Of a stretch of 64,000 nt of DNA, positions 22,687 to 34,121 are shown piece by piece (the first letter of the stretch is position 1; each line of letters opens with the position of its first letter). Source of the stretch: Margaritifera margaritifera (taxonomy: Eukaryota > Mollusca > Bivalvia > Unionida > Margaritiferidae); assembly GCA_029931535.1 (NCBI GenBank), contig JAQPZY010001549.1, positions 1,036,501 through 1,100,500 of the forward strand. The letters run 5' to 3'. Under the pieces are notes generated by a model, which was given only the letters and a program-made list of their open reading frames with translations, ran no database searches and was not told where the DNA came from. Position numbers and translations under genes: made by a program.

Positions 22687-23058
22687 TCATTGAAAAACTT
22701 TATTGGGAGTCAGCGGAAACAAGAAGAGCCAAACAACAATTAAAAAAATTATCAAAAACATTGTAGACATCCCAACACAATAATTCCTCACCCCTGCATC
22801 TTCCATAACAAGATCAAATCATTTTCTACAATTTCATCAGTGTACAACATCTACAGATGTCTTGAAATACCTATTTTCCCCAAGATAAATTCCTCTTTGG
22901 AACTCTTCACCTGCTGTAGAAGTTGAGGGTTAGGTATCTTTTGAGGGAGAGCTCTCCACTCTGGATTTCAACTGAGAAAAGTGGATCGTGTATGGAATTA
23001 GTATGATTTATGTCTGCAGAAGAATTGATTAACCGCTTATAAAAATGTTGAGTTCTTG

Positions 23059-23059
<1 letters not shown>
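22687..23059. other. No gene seen
   Basis: No frame or repeat recognised. Confidence 0.5.
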
Positions 23060-23060
<1 letters not shown>

Positions 23061-23156
<96 letters not shown>

Positions 23157-23169
23157 GTGTGTGTGTGTG
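23061..23169. repeat. (AT)n-(GT)n microsatellite
   Basis: About 92 bases of AT followed by about 16 bases of GT. Confidence 0.98.
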
Positions 23170-24284
23170 CAAATATTTAGTACATAAAAACCTGTAAATT
23201 CTAGACATTATCACCAGCGAGCTGATGTGCCGGTGTGACGTCACGAGACGAATAAGGGAGTTAATTCAGTTCGTCTCTGAGTACTGAGATTGCGCCAACA
23301 TGGCGTGCCTGTGTGATAATCAAATTTCGGCCTCTATCTTGATAATTTTATTAGCCACAATAGTAAAAATTGGTATAATAGCTTAGAATTGAATGAGGAT
23401 ATAGTGATAATAAGTTTCAAGGCCGGATTGTCCCTTTAGTACATCATAAGTCATATGTAATGTACAACGGAAATACCACATTCTCCAAGAGAAGCAGAAT
23501 TACTAGTACGTTTAAAGGTTTCGGTTACTGCTTACAAAACTTTATCTGTTTTCTTTCATTTTCATCAGAATATTCAAATTCCAGACTTCTGATCCATAGC
23601 AAAACTGACGTTTTATCATGACATCAAAAAATTTAAACATATCTTTGCAATAAAGAATTCCATACTTTGTTTGATAACTAACAATACGTTCCACTGTCTT
23701 CTTTGCTGGTGCTACCTACATTTGCTTACTTTTCGTCCATGCAAGTCTTGGAGTACAATATATTCGGATATATTTGCAGAAAAATACTAAATTTCAATTG
23801 TAGTATTTTTAAATACACCGTTTTATATTCGTCTCTCTCGAAGTCTAACGTCTTAACAAAAGAGATCATTCGGATTATTTCTATTCTTTTAATAATTATA
23901 ATTGTCACAACTGTCATTTAACAAAATTGAAACATCACTTTATATGATGAACACAATATCTCTCCTAAAGCAAATACATGTATATATTTTTTTGCCTTCA
24001 TTTATCGATCTCTTATTTCCTCAGATTGTTCCTGGACCTATCATAGATGTCGCCACTGTATCTCGAAAAGGAGACCGGTGACATACTGATTTATTCGCTG
24101 TTTTTCTCTGAGCTATTCGAATACGATTCACATGCACTTTCAGGAAAGTGCAATGATAGATTTGTATCGTAGGAGCTGATCTTAATTTGCATGCCAATCA
24201 GACTTTTTCTCCAAAAGTAATTCGAAACACTTCAGTTTAACTGGTGATCATTTCTGGTATGTGTATATGTTAAACTAAATTATG
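23170..24284. other. No gene seen
   Basis: About 1.1 kb with no convincing frame. Short ORFs near 23,703-23,921 are AT-rich and featureless on both strands. Confidence 0.5.
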
Positions 24285-24515
24285 TGAACAAAGATGTTGT
24301 GCAATGGGGATTATTTACACAGTAGTACGACAAATGTCCTATTGCACGATATAACCGCAGACACAGGGGGCATTTTTGTATATATTTCCAGCTGTTCTGT
24401 AACTGTCGGCAGAATATAGTAAAGAACAAGCAATGTTTCGCTTGATACGGGAACGACGAGCAAATAGCCTATAAAGGTACATGTATTTTTATGGCAAGCA
24501 TTTAGCAATTTGCAT
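24285..24515 (+). repeat. Block X of the C1q-locus duplication, copy 1
   Basis: Shares a run of words in the same order and strand with 53,740-54,020: GTGCAATGGGGATTAT / GTGCAGTGGGGATTAT, CTATTGCACGATATAAC / TTTTGCACTATATAAC, CTGTAACTGTCGGCA(G/A)AATATA, GGGAACGA(C)GA(G)CAA and GGCAAGCATTTAGCA. Non-coding. Its relation to blocks Y and Z suggests that it marks the 5' side of a duplicated C1q gene unit. Confidence 0.7.
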
Positions 24516-24565
24516 CGACTCTTTGTAACAGATGTGATAAACAACTAGAACTCACTCCGAAAATA

Positions 24566-24712
24566 GGTATTGTTTCAGTATGCAAATATTGTTTAAGTAT
24601 GCAAGTATTGTTTAAGTATGCAAGTATTGTTTCAGTATGCAAGTATTATGCAAATATTGTTTCAGTATGCAAGTATTGTTTCAGTATGCAAGTATTGTTT
24701 CAGATTGATATT
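24566..24712. repeat. 19-bp minisatellite, about 8 units
   Basis: TATTGTTTCAGTATGCAAG repeats with period 19; one unit is shortened. Confidence 0.92.
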
Positions 24713-25337
24713 GTGAAACCTCTCAAGACAGAAATCCCAAGGGACCAAGTATAATTTTCTGTTTCAATTGGTTTCCGGTTTACCGAGGTTCTCAAATTTC
24801 ACCCAGGTGCTTGAGGATTATCTAGGTGTATATTATCGGACATAATCAGATGATAGGTAAATAAAGATAATCTCCTTTGGTTTGATTAGTCACTGACATT
24901 ATACATTCATTCCATAGGTGTGTGGATACAAATATCCTAAAAAGAGAAGTCCAATGCGATAGTAAGAGAGGAGTGTTGCGTAGCAGGGAACCACCATATA
25001 GCTGAACTAATGCACTTAATGACTGCAAGCTGTCAATTCAGTCAGGTGTAAAGCCTACTGTTTTTTTACGCTGGCAGGAATCTATGATAGTACTTTGTCC
25101 GGGCTTAGTTTTTCTATATGCATAGCCCCAGGTTATTTTCCGACCGTTGGTCGACCTCATAAAACTGGGATTAAGGTTCGATTTTATGGGATTCATTTCA
25201 GTGTAACAAAGAAATTTGGGACCAAACATTTGTTTCGGTTTTGAGAGTAGAGGGGTTTAGGTATACTGAATAATATTTACTGAAATTAAAGAACGAACGA
25301 TTTAGGACCATATAAATGTTGTATAGAGATGAAGAAC

Positions 25338-25338
<1 letters not shown>
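24713..25338. other. No gene seen
   Basis: No frame or repeat recognised. Confidence 0.5.

Positions 25339-25340
<2 letters not shown>

Positions 25341-25418
<78 letters not shown>
25341..25418. repeat. (AT)n microsatellite
   Basis: About 78 bases of pure AT. Confidence 0.98.
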
Positions 25419-25421
<3 letters not shown>

Positions 25422-25629
25422 GAAAAATAGCCATGAAGAGATAAGAAAAGATTAATAGTGATTAGAGATATCATTACACTAATTGAGCCAATCAGCTGCA
25501 TCCTATTGTTGTCCGAATAAAATCATTCATATTTTGTCTCTGATTTCTCCTGGAGACTTGCTAACCAGTTAAGAACGTTACTTGCATTAAATAGAAATCA
25601 GCATTAAAGTCTAAATAGAAAAAAAGTGA

Positions 25630-25725
25630 TAACTGACCCAAGGACACAACACGGTAGCAGACCCAGCCTGGTCCGATGGTAGAATTCGAACCCGCAGCCT
25701 TTCGGTCGCGAGTCCTGTGCGCAGA
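25630..25725 (-). repeat. tRNA-derived SINE (family 2), truncated
   Basis: On the minus strand: GACTCGCGACCGAAAGGCTG, then CGGGTTCGAATTCTACCATC (B box) and GGACCAGGCTGGGTCTGCTA, TGTGTCCTTGGGTCAG. It matches 39,060-39,140. The first part of the tRNA head is missing. Confidence 0.78.
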
Positions 25726-26354
25726 TTAGTGACCAACAGAAGTGAGTTAGTCCTGGTACATTTAACTGATCCACCAGATTTCAACAAAAATGTAGAAAAA
25801 TGAAATAAATATATACAAAACTTACTTAGTGTAGTCAATACCTTGAAGTCATAAAATTTAATTTTTCCAGTAAATTGTATTTCTTAACAAACCAATACAA
25901 ACTAGAAAATTCAAAGACTTTATTAATCCAGGAAATAAGAAAGAATTCAATACATAGTACAGAATATAACAAAGATGGAAAAAGAATGTATGTGTCTTTG
26001 TGCGTTAGTTATTAATTTAAGTTTGTAATTATGTCATTTATAGCGAGCATTAATACTGATTATGACATTAAAGTCAACTTCTTCCCTTTTACGATTGTCT
26101 GTGCGTTCGGGTCTTAAAATATTGTAAAAAGTTTCTTCTGTAATTTCTTTTCCATAAATGTTTTAAATATACTAAATTTTTTAAATAATTCTCTCAGAAT
26201 TTCTTCACTAAATCTAATATATCAATTTTTTTGGTGTGATTTGATTCTGGTATATTTATTTTTTGTAAATATTCCTCCTACGATAGACTAATGTAAGGTA
26301 TGTAAAGTTGTATATTGGTTTTTTAATTGGCGACACTAGATATATTGGAAGTAC
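25726..26354. other. No gene seen
   Basis: AT-rich; nothing recognised. Confidence 0.5.
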
Positions 26355-26545
26355 AACAATCATGTATGGTTCAGCGTACATAGACCCAGATCTGACGTCG
26401 CATAATGCGCCAGCAGATCTGGATCTATGCAGTTTGTAAGGACTGATCAGTAGGACAAACAACATAGACTCTGATCTGCCGGCGCATTATGCGACGGCTG
26501 ATCAGGGTCTATGTTGTTTACATTTGAACACGGTTTATACGTGAG
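26355..26545. mobile_element. Palindromic MITE with two nested 51-bp palindromes
   Basis: 26,379-26,429 is a near-perfect palindrome (ends CATAGACCCAGATCTG and CAGATCTGGATCTATG, centre GCATAATGCG). 26,463-26,513 is a second one (CATAGACTCTGATCTGCC ... GGCTGATCAGGGTCTATG, centre GCATTATGCG). A related copy at 37,641-37,840 has the same double arrangement inside longer terminal inverted repeats. There is no coding capacity. Confidence 0.8.
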
Positions 26546-27619
26546 TATATACCGTAAGTAATTAGCATAGATTATGGGCCTTATTGATTCGTCTATGGTG
26601 ATAGTAAAATATGCTATCGGTACAGCAAGAGACAGAACTACACCACATAACTCTAACACACTGTAGGTATCAGTCACCTCTGTTACATGTTCCCAAATGA
26701 CATAGAATCAATAAGTATCTATGACTTTAATAATGAATACAGTTTTAACATTATGGCATTGACTTTTTGACCAAGGGTTGCATTTGTTTCTTCACTCTAG
26801 ACACTTACTTAATTTCCTGTTTACATTTTCCTAACTTAACTTTCTTGCCCGCTTAGCTAAGTACCGTATATGTTTTCTTAAAGCAGTTGCAGTCCTTAAG
26901 AAAGCGGAAGCGTTGTTTCTTTTATTTTATTTTGTAAGTTTTAACGTCCGCAGCTAACAAAATTTAAAAATGAAAAATCATTAAGAAATACGAACACTAT
27001 ATAACAAATCAGTTTACCATTTTCTGGTACAGTTATTACGTATAGGTTTTTATTTGTTCGTTTCTTGTTTTCCGCATGATTCGTGTTTTCACAGCAAGAA
27101 GCTTCTGAAGTTGAAGCCATCTAGTCCACTATTTATGTCCTTCTTGGAAACAAGAATAAAAGCAATAATCTGATATGTTTAACAATGCAACATAATAGTG
27201 TTACCCAAATGACTGAAGCCGATTGATATACCTTGAATATATCTATTACAAAGAACTTTCTATAGTAGGAAGAAAATATTTTGCAGCAAACAAAATATCA
27301 GTAAGATCTTACTTTTTTTTTAGTGATATCGCTCCAATCGATATTTCTGGAATTTAAACAATTAGGTCAAAAGATGTTTATTATTATATGTATTGCCAGT
27401 AATATAGGGTCGTCATATGGGAGCCTGTTAGTGTCATATTTGTCATATAATGGATTAAGTGTTGACGAAAGACAACCTTATACTTCTAAGATCAATCTAA
27501 TTGATATTTGTGTTTAAGACATCCCACTCTTCAAGTTTCCAAATATACTTTCATGCTTCTTCCATTTGACGGATCAGACGTTGATACATCTAACATAAAA
27601 GGGTGTCAGTAAAAACATA

Positions 27620-27620
<1 letters not shown>
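26546..27620. other. No gene seen
   Basis: About 1 kb of AT-rich sequence without a recognisable frame. Confidence 0.5.
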
Positions 27621-27621
<1 letters not shown>

Positions 27622-27708
<87 letters not shown>

Positions 27709-27709
27709 C
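27622..27709. repeat. (CTAT)n microsatellite
   Basis: About 21 units of CTAT. Confidence 0.98.
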
Positions 27710-27738
27710 ATACCTGCCAACTATATATCTACCTACTA

Positions 27739-27856
27739 CGTATGTATGTATGTATGTATGTATGTATGTATGTATGTATGTATGTATGTATGTATGTATG
27801 TATGTATGTATGTATGTATGTATGTATGTATGTATGTATGTATGTATGTATGTATT
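27739..27856. repeat. (GTAT)n microsatellite
   Basis: About 29 units of GTAT. The His/Thr/Tyr ORF across it is an artefact. Confidence 0.98.
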
Positions 27857-28605
27857 GTTACGACTCTATGGTCTAAGAAAAATGTAACAGAAAGAAAGTG
27901 AAACCAACAAATCAAGTAAAAAATCAACAAGCAATTTATTACTAGATAATTAAAATGAAAAATCAAAAAGTCACTTACAGTAATGTGTTTTGAAATCCTA
28001 ATAATCCAATAAGAATGATTGTTCTAATCACAAGTCCTAAATATAGAATGTTCCGAATTCACGGCTGTGTCCTTGAATGTTATGATGTGCTAATGGTCTC
28101 CAAAGTCCTGATGTACTAGTAATCTTTGATGTGCTGATGTCAAAATGAAGTATTCCAAAATCTCTGAATAAGTTCACATAAATTCCAAAATCATCAATTA
28201 AAAATCCAAAATCCAAAAGTTTATGAGCACTGTTATAATCCAATGAATATTTAAAATAATTCCTCTCTTAGAATTTGGAATGAATTTTCACAACTGTAAT
28301 AGCTCTTTACAAGACTGATGGTAATGTCGAACTGAATAAATGTCCACCAAACATGGCATATATAAAGATTGGTCACATGACAGAATGTTCTAGAACATGA
28401 GTCATCTTAATGGAATTCTAACTGTCAACAAAATTCAACCTTGACCTTCAAATTGAGAAAACATATTGATCAAAACAACCTAATTCAAGGACACTAGTTA
28501 TACATGTTTTTCCTAATAAACATAAAGATTTAAGCAAATATTAAAGTGAAGAAACATTTATAATTTCCTAAAATATATATAATATTATATAAACATCATA
28601 CATAA
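27857..28605. other. No gene seen
   Basis: Contains loosely repeated CCAAAATC words at about 28,150-28,215, but no credible frame. Confidence 0.45.
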
Positions 28606-28608
28606 CAG

Positions 28609-28889
<281 letters not shown>

Positions 28890-28905
28890 ACGAGTCAATA
28901 TTAAA

Positions 28906-29085
28906 GACCCGCGGTAGCTCAGTTGGCAGAGCGTCAGACTCGTAATTTAAGGGTGGAGGCTTTCATACCCGTATGCGGGTGGGCTGCCTCTGTTTGTCCT
29001 TGTACAAGGCACATAGCTCTCATTTCCTCGACATGATGTAGCCAATAATCTGTTAACGGTACCGTTAAAACCAACCACCAATACC
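28906..29085 (+). repeat. tRNA-derived SINE (family 1), plus strand
   Basis: GACCCGCGGTAGCTCAGTTG starts the tRNA-like head (A box), followed by GAGCGTCAGACTCGTAATTT, a degenerate B box (GGAGGCTTTCATACCC), the body TGTTTGTCCTTGTACAAGGC and the tail ACGGTACCGTTAAAACCAAC. It sits right after an (AT)n tract. Confidence 0.88.
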
Positions 29086-29362
29086 CCATAAAAACAAAAA
29101 ACAATTACACTCACAAACCAATATTGCAACGCCACGAACAATTATTATCATCTGCATTTCAAGTAAGTTTAAAATACACTTGTATGTGTCATATGCCTGT
29201 AAAAGGGTACTTATAGGCATTTTCCTGCCCCACTATCACGACCTCTGCAGGACAATACTAAATAAATAAATATGTACAAGTATATTTTGAAGCCTGAAAC
29301 ATAAAGTAACCTCTGTAATATAACTACTGTCATATAGTTTAATGATATTTTTAAATAGAAAA
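29086..29362. other. No gene seen
   Basis: Nothing recognised. Confidence 0.5.
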
Positions 29363-29510
29363 ACTACCGAATCAATATAACAATTTTAAAAAGTCACCGA
29401 ATCAGTATAACAATTTAAAAAAGTCACCGAATCAGTATAACAATTTTAAAAAGTCACCGAATCAGTATAACAATTTAAAAACGACACCGTATCAATATAA
29501 CGGTTTATAA
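29363..29510. repeat. 31-bp minisatellite, about 5 units
   Basis: CACCGAATCAGTATAACAAT plus TTAAAAAAGT, with period 31-32. Confidence 0.92.
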
Positions 29511-29595
29511 ACAACATGAGCAAAAACAAACATAAAAGAAGGAGAAGAGGAAAAAATACACCTACCACTACTACAACAACTACTACCACTACTTA

Positions 29596-29700
29596 ATAAT
29601 AATAATAATAATAATAATACGGAGAATAATAATAATAATAATAAGAAGAAGAAGAAGAAGAAGAAGAAGAAAAAGAAGAAGTAAAGAAATATATACATAA

Positions 29701-29739
<39 letters not shown>

Positions 29740-29764
29740 AATAAATAAATAAATAAATAAATAA
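29596..29764. repeat. (AAT)n-(AAG)n-(AAAT)n low-complexity region
   Basis: Successive AAT, AAG and AAAT tracts. The Leu/Ile/Phe-rich minus-strand ORFs are artefacts. Confidence 0.95.
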
Positions 29765-29984
29765 TGGTATAACTGTTGAATACTATTTGCATGGCTCCCT
29801 AACGCTATTTATATAGTGTTTCTTATTATCTTTACGTATAAGGAATGGGCTTTCTCAGAAAATAGCAATGGCGGTTAAGTCTTGTAAATCAAACTAGCAA
29901 ATACTGACTTTTAATTTTGTTGTTTTAATCAGTCTTTTAATAGATCACTTCTGTCGCACGAGATTTTCCGCCTATGTTTCTGTT

Positions 29985-30080
29985 AGTAACACTCTTGCTT
30001 GTATTACCTGCTCTAGTTTATTCCTTTGTCTACAGATAGTAGATCAGATATAAGCGTTTGAGCAGGTAAGAAAGAATTTA
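29985..30080 (+). repeat. Block Y of the C1q-locus duplication with a conserved 30-nt exon-like core
   Basis: CTTGTATTACCTGCTCTAGT ... GTCTACAG, then 30 bases (30,036-30,065), then GTAAGAAA. The same layout occurs at 55,310-55,400, where 30 bases lie between TTTACAG and GTAAGAAA. In both copies the core is exactly 30 nt and is bounded by a perfect AG acceptor and a GTAAG donor. It may be a small (5' UTR?) exon of the C1q unit, kept in both copies. Confidence 0.5.
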
Positions 30081-30684
30081 AAACAAAATATTACAAGAAT
30101 AAAACTGGTACTTTAGAAAAGCACCAAAGAGGACGCGAGTGAAATATTACATGAAACAGTTTTTACTGTATTTCACATGTATGAAATAAATCGAAATGAA
30201 TGATTTTTCTCGTCTTTCAGGCTTATAATTGGAGACAAATTTGAAGGTCTGTCCTAAGAATGAAGCAACAGGAAATTATGTTGACTGATGTCTCGCCTGT
30301 ACAGTACAAAATCCAAAACTTGGCATAGCCAGTTTAGAAAGAAAAGTAGGTCATTACAACTACAATTTACTTTATATGGGTGTTAACATAAGTGACAAAT
30401 GTGAAAGCTCACATAAAGTTGCTATTTCTACGATTGGGTTGACTGTAGGATTGAATGAGAAGTTACGAATGAAAAAATAGTTCAATGCATTTGCAACTTC
30501 TCGGTCAATTCTTGTTTTTTAAATAGGAGAGGTGGTCCGAATGGCAGCTATCGGCATACATTCGAGGTATGATCCGTAGGACTGACTTCGAAGTTGCGAA
30601 TGAGGAAGTGGAAAGAGGACATGATATCATCGATAAAAAGAGATTATTGTCGTGTACATTGTTTTTTTTAATTTATTTTTAATT

Positions 30685-30860
30685 CAATGACTCGGGTACA
30701 CCGTTCTTCTATTATAACATAATTTTGTCTTCCATAACAGTGGGAGAGACAGTCCAATATTGTCGGCCACACCATTCTATTTTTAGAGTACGTGCTAGGT
30801 ACACCATTCTGCTATTATGTTAAACCTTCCTCTTGGATGTTGTGAAAGACAGTCCAACAA
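30685..30860. repeat. Imperfect tandem duplication in copy A intron
   Basis: GGTACACCGTTCTTCTATTA ... AGACAGTCCAA is repeated as GGTACACCATTCTGCTATTA ... AGACAGTCCAA, roughly 105 bases apart. Confidence 0.55.
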
Positions 30861-30964
30861 AGAAGTACTGTTTTGATTCAAGAAATAAAAACAGCCCAAA
30901 CTACCCGTATGTAGAAAACCAATCTAATAAAAAGGACGCTTAAGCGTCTTTTAATAACCGATAG

Positions 30965-31280
30965 GCATAAACAATGAAGTTGAAAATTAACTTGAATGAA
31001 CCCTTTATTATTTTAACTGATATTGAATGAATCTACTATATTTGCTTTCAAAGAACCCTTAATCATGCATTTATTGTTGCTTGAATATTTTCTCACAGAA
31101 ATGTATTACTTTCATTGACTGGCATCTTAGGAAAATGTTTTTTTTTTGTTTTTTTTGTTTTTTTTTTAAAGGCCTTGATAAATTCGAAATATCCTCCCAA
31201 ACATGTGTCTGAAAAAATTAGTACTGCTTTACACCGTTTCAACAACAAAATGCAAACAATTGGCGAAGAACAATTCTCAT
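30965..31280 (+). repeat. Block Z of the C1q-locus duplication, copy A
   Basis: AAGTTGAAAATTAACTTGAA ... TTTAACTGATATTGAATGA ... TTACTTTCATTGACTGGCAT ... ATGTGTCTGAAAAAATTAGT matches 55,430-55,700 in order and strand. The ATG of the open frame at 31,203 lies inside this non-coding block, so the first 25 or so codons of that frame are not real protein. Confidence 0.7.
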
Positions 31281-31478
31281 GAATCCAGCAAGCTTCTTAT
31301 GAAACATGGGAAATCTACTCACTTGACACTTCCCAGTATCAAGCAAATGCTCGAGGACGCATTTGGAAACCCACCAGCTGTCTCTGAAAATCGAACCAAA
31401 TCAGAAATAGGGACGGAAAAGGGAATCATGAACACAGATAAAATGAACGTTCAATTTAAAAGAATGGATAAAATATGA
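31278..31478 (+). pseudogene. C1q-type gene, relic of the second coding exon (copy A)
   Basis: The frame reads SSKLLMKHGKSTHLTLPSIK, then PPAVSENRTKSEIGTEKGIM and a stop. It is collinear with 52,740-52,924 (WGKLLMKNGKSPDYAVHTGD, SPLAVAENLTTSDMRTKKRI), with about 40 percent identity by eye and higher DNA-level similarity. In the other copy the exon ends in GCA-G followed by GTAAAATA. Here the equivalent position reads ACA-GATAAAATG, so the GT donor has become GA and the exon can no longer be spliced to a C1q exon. No coiled-coil exon is found upstream. I infer a dead paralogue. Confidence 0.68.
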
Positions 31479-31890
31479 ACATGCTTAATTCTTCGGATAT
31501 AGATATCGATGAAGAATCCATTAAGTTTGTCTTTCATGATCAGAAAAGTAATATAGATCACCTTTGTTGAGAAAAATTGAGTTTTTAAATAAAAAATCCC
31601 TCATTTACGTCTTAAAGTTATTTTAAATATGACCATGTGCAATCGTTGAACAAGTATAGTTTTTGTTAATCAGTAACTCAGAAATTGTCTAATATTTGAA
31701 TTAACGGTGGACCGATGATTGGATACTCTGTTTTCTAGTGTTTTTACATTAAATACTTAAATACAAAGTAGTCCTCCCTCAAGCACAAACAATGCATAAA
31801 CCAATGCTGCATGCAGGATCTTAAACAAAACAAACGAAACTAGATTTGTCTATTTTTAAATCATATATGTCCATAATGCGGTCTTAAAAA
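31479..31890. other. No gene seen
   Basis: AT-rich; nothing recognised. Confidence 0.5.
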
Positions 31891-31894
31891 AGTG

Positions 31895-32200
31895 ATTTGT
31901 TTGAAAAAATCCAAAAATGTAGCAAGAATAGAAAAACTGCTACAATGACACGAAAATCTAATGACGTCATCAGCATATGCATACAAACATGCATAGAAAA
32001 ACTAATTTTCTACGTCAAGTGGTTTTGGCTAAATTGCGTTAATTTTTTGTGAAAAGTCCAAAAAGTTTATAAAACTGTAGAAACCAATGGAACAATTGCT
32101 GTGATGGCCTGAAAATCTAAACAGGTCATCGACGTATTAATACAAATATGCTTACTAAATATCATTTTTGTGCATTAAATAATTTTCCTAATTATGCTAA
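31895..32200. repeat. Two diverged units of about 150 bp
   Basis: AAATCCAAAAATGTAGCAAG ... GAAAATCTAATGACGTCATC ... ACAAACATGC is followed by a diverged version, AAAGTCCAAAAAGTTTATAA ... GAAAATCTAAACAGGTCATC ... ACAAATATGC. Confidence 0.6.
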
Positions 32201-32289
32201 CAGGGTTTATCTTTAAGAAAATGTCTTAATCCAAAAACTTCAAAAATATTCAAAAACTTAAAACACACAGAGCCACCAGAACAGACAAT

Positions 32290-33090
32290 GGGACCAATTT
32301 AAGATATATTAAGACAATCTAGCACTATTACGTACCACATACGAAGAGTTGCAAAGTAAAACAGACAACCAGAACTATTGGGCCGAGCAAACTGGGTTGA
32401 AGATCAGTGCAACAAAGACGAAGGTACTTTAAACATGGAAGTCTGACTCGATGATCAAAGTGGAAGGCAATTCAGTAGAAAAGGTCAACAAGTTCACCTA
32501 CCTGACAAGAGATGTGGATCTGATGACAGAGATACGAACCAGGATTGCCAAAGCTGCAGCTTCTTTCAACAAATTAAACATCATATGGAAATCAAAACAT
32601 TCTGAGCCTGTCATTGAAAATGAAGATCTTTATCTCAAATGTTATCACAATATTGATGTATGGATTGGAAAGCTAGAGGTGCACACGAACAATAGAATAT
32701 ATACTGAACTCTTTTTTGAACAAATGCCTCAGAAAGATAAGAGGAATACATTGGAAAGAACACAAAAGTAACAAGGAATTAAGAGAGGAGTGCCTACATG
32801 AATTTATCTCGACAATCATTAGAAAGAAGAGATGGACATATCTGTGTCATGTGTTGAGAATGGCACCAGAGCGAGTACCGAAAAGAGCACTTAAATGAAA
32901 CCAACCTGGTAGGAGGAAAAGGGGAGACGAAAAGAATCCATGAAAAGAACACTCTTAAGAGAGGGAAAAACTGCAGGTCTTGAAACACTAGACGAGATGA
33001 TTGCTGTGGCCCAGGACAGAGGAAGATGGCGTGTGATTTTTTCCGCCCTTTGCGACGAACTAGGCGCAAAATCATGGGATGAATAATGAT
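32290..33090 (+). mobile_element. APE-type non-LTR element, 3' fragment
   Basis: The plus strand reads DNLALLRTTYEELQSKTDN near 32,313, then TGLKISATKTKV (about 32,390-32,425), VEKVNKFTYL, RIAKAAASFNKLN (about 32,475-32,580), CLRKIRGIHWKEH, RKKRWTYLCHVLRM, GRRKRGRRKESMKR and AQDRGRWRVIFSALCDELGA (about 32,725-33,065). This is the thumb and C-terminal end of a LINE reverse transcriptase. It is 5' truncated just before motif C and has two or more frameshifts. It differs in sequence from the 3.2-5.1 kb element and stands on the same strand. Confidence 0.85.
32313..33070 (+). pseudogene. LINE reverse transcriptase C-terminus (pseudogene)
   Basis: Frames at 32,451-32,771 and 32,716-32,898, continuing to about 33,070, overlap through a frameshift near 32,720-32,760. 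Motif C, where visible, is D-N in place of the D-D pair, and the YG.E.W-type strand expected in the middle is scrambled (YHNIDVWIGKLEV). Cannot encode an active enzyme. Confidence 0.8.
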
Positions 33091-33242
33091 GCATAGATTA
33101 GGTACATATATGTATGGGTTAGGTACATACATGCATGTGAAGAAAAATAAATATTTGAAACCTAAAATTAACTACTGTTGATGCTATTGCTGTATGTGTG
33201 AGTTTACAATTATGTCTTAATGCTGCTGGAGCAGGAGGGATA

Positions 33243-33420
33243 ATACATGACTAACACTCCAGGAGTTAAGTATCTAACAGGATTAAATATGTGCCCTTTG
33301 TCCCCTTGAGACTAGAATTAAATACGTGCCCTACATTCCCCATGAGATCAGAATGAACTATATGCCCTACATCCCTCATGAGACCAGAATGAAATATGTG
33401 CCCTACATTCCCCAATAGAC
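33243..33420. repeat. Degenerate repeat of about 42 bp, 4 units
   Basis: TATGTGCCCTACATTCCCC plus ATGAGACCAGAATGAA, repeated with substitutions. It lies next to the direct repeat that flanks the R2-like pair. Confidence 0.75.
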
Positions 33421-33469
33421 CAGTGATTTTAGAAAGATTTTGGAGCTAAAACAATATATGAATACAGTT

Positions 33470-33995
33470 CTGCACTGCAACCGGTTCCATCATCTTGGGT
33501 CACAGTTTGTGTCATCAGTTAGTCCCCATGTCTTGAGATTTGTTGTAGTAGGGAGAACATCATACACTGAGAGTATGCGAAAGCCGATTTTCTGGGCATC
33601 AGCTCTCCAGATGTCGCTCCAAGACAATTTCCTGGACCTCGCAGCTTCCCAGGGTAGGCAATCTCACTGCTTCCTCATGATGACAGCTTTAACTTGCCTA
33701 TATTCCTCTTCTGCAAGACGTACTTCTTTCTGGACCATGGCACACTTCTCTTTGGTGCTTGCTGCTTGCCATGTAGGTCTTTTCAGACTTCCCAGCCCCA
33801 ACCTTCCTGTTGCTACTGTGCCTACCATATCACTGTGTCTCAGTCTGGATTCTGCCTCTTCAACTGCTTTTGCTGCTACCCACTTTCTACCTGTCCGTAC
33901 CTCCACTGCCGCTTCTCTCACCTTCTCATCTGCACTGTCTTTCAACAACATCACCTGCCTGACCTTGGTGACCTTGAACTCCTCTGTCAATGATG
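33470..33995 (-). pseudogene. R2-like element, post-RT region with internal deletion
   Basis: The minus-strand frame 33,990-33,664 reads EEFKVTKVRQVMLLKDSADE, VRTGRKWVAAKAVEEAESRL, then RHSDMVGTVATGRLGLGS. It continues in another frame with ADAQKI and YDVLPTTTNLKTWG-like words (about 33,500-33,620). It then jumps straight to the 3' tail. The C-terminal endonuclease part and the GITG-type end seen in the neighbouring copy are missing. Confidence 0.7.
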
Positions 33996-34121
33996 ATAGT
34001 ACTGAAGCTTGCTGCCGGTACTGTACAAGCCGATACTACTGAAGCTTCTTTGCACTCCTATCCATCGTTGCAGATATGCATTGAACATTCTCTCAACTTC
34101 TTCTACGGCTGCCAATGAGAC

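Noticed and set aside
31203..31277. ATG-led N-terminus of the copy A frame
   Set aside because: This part is block Z, which is non-coding in the other copy, so the ATG is accidental.
33440..34042. 200-codon plus-strand ORF
   Set aside because: Antisense shadow of the R2-like element. The minus-strand frames carry the recognisable motifs.
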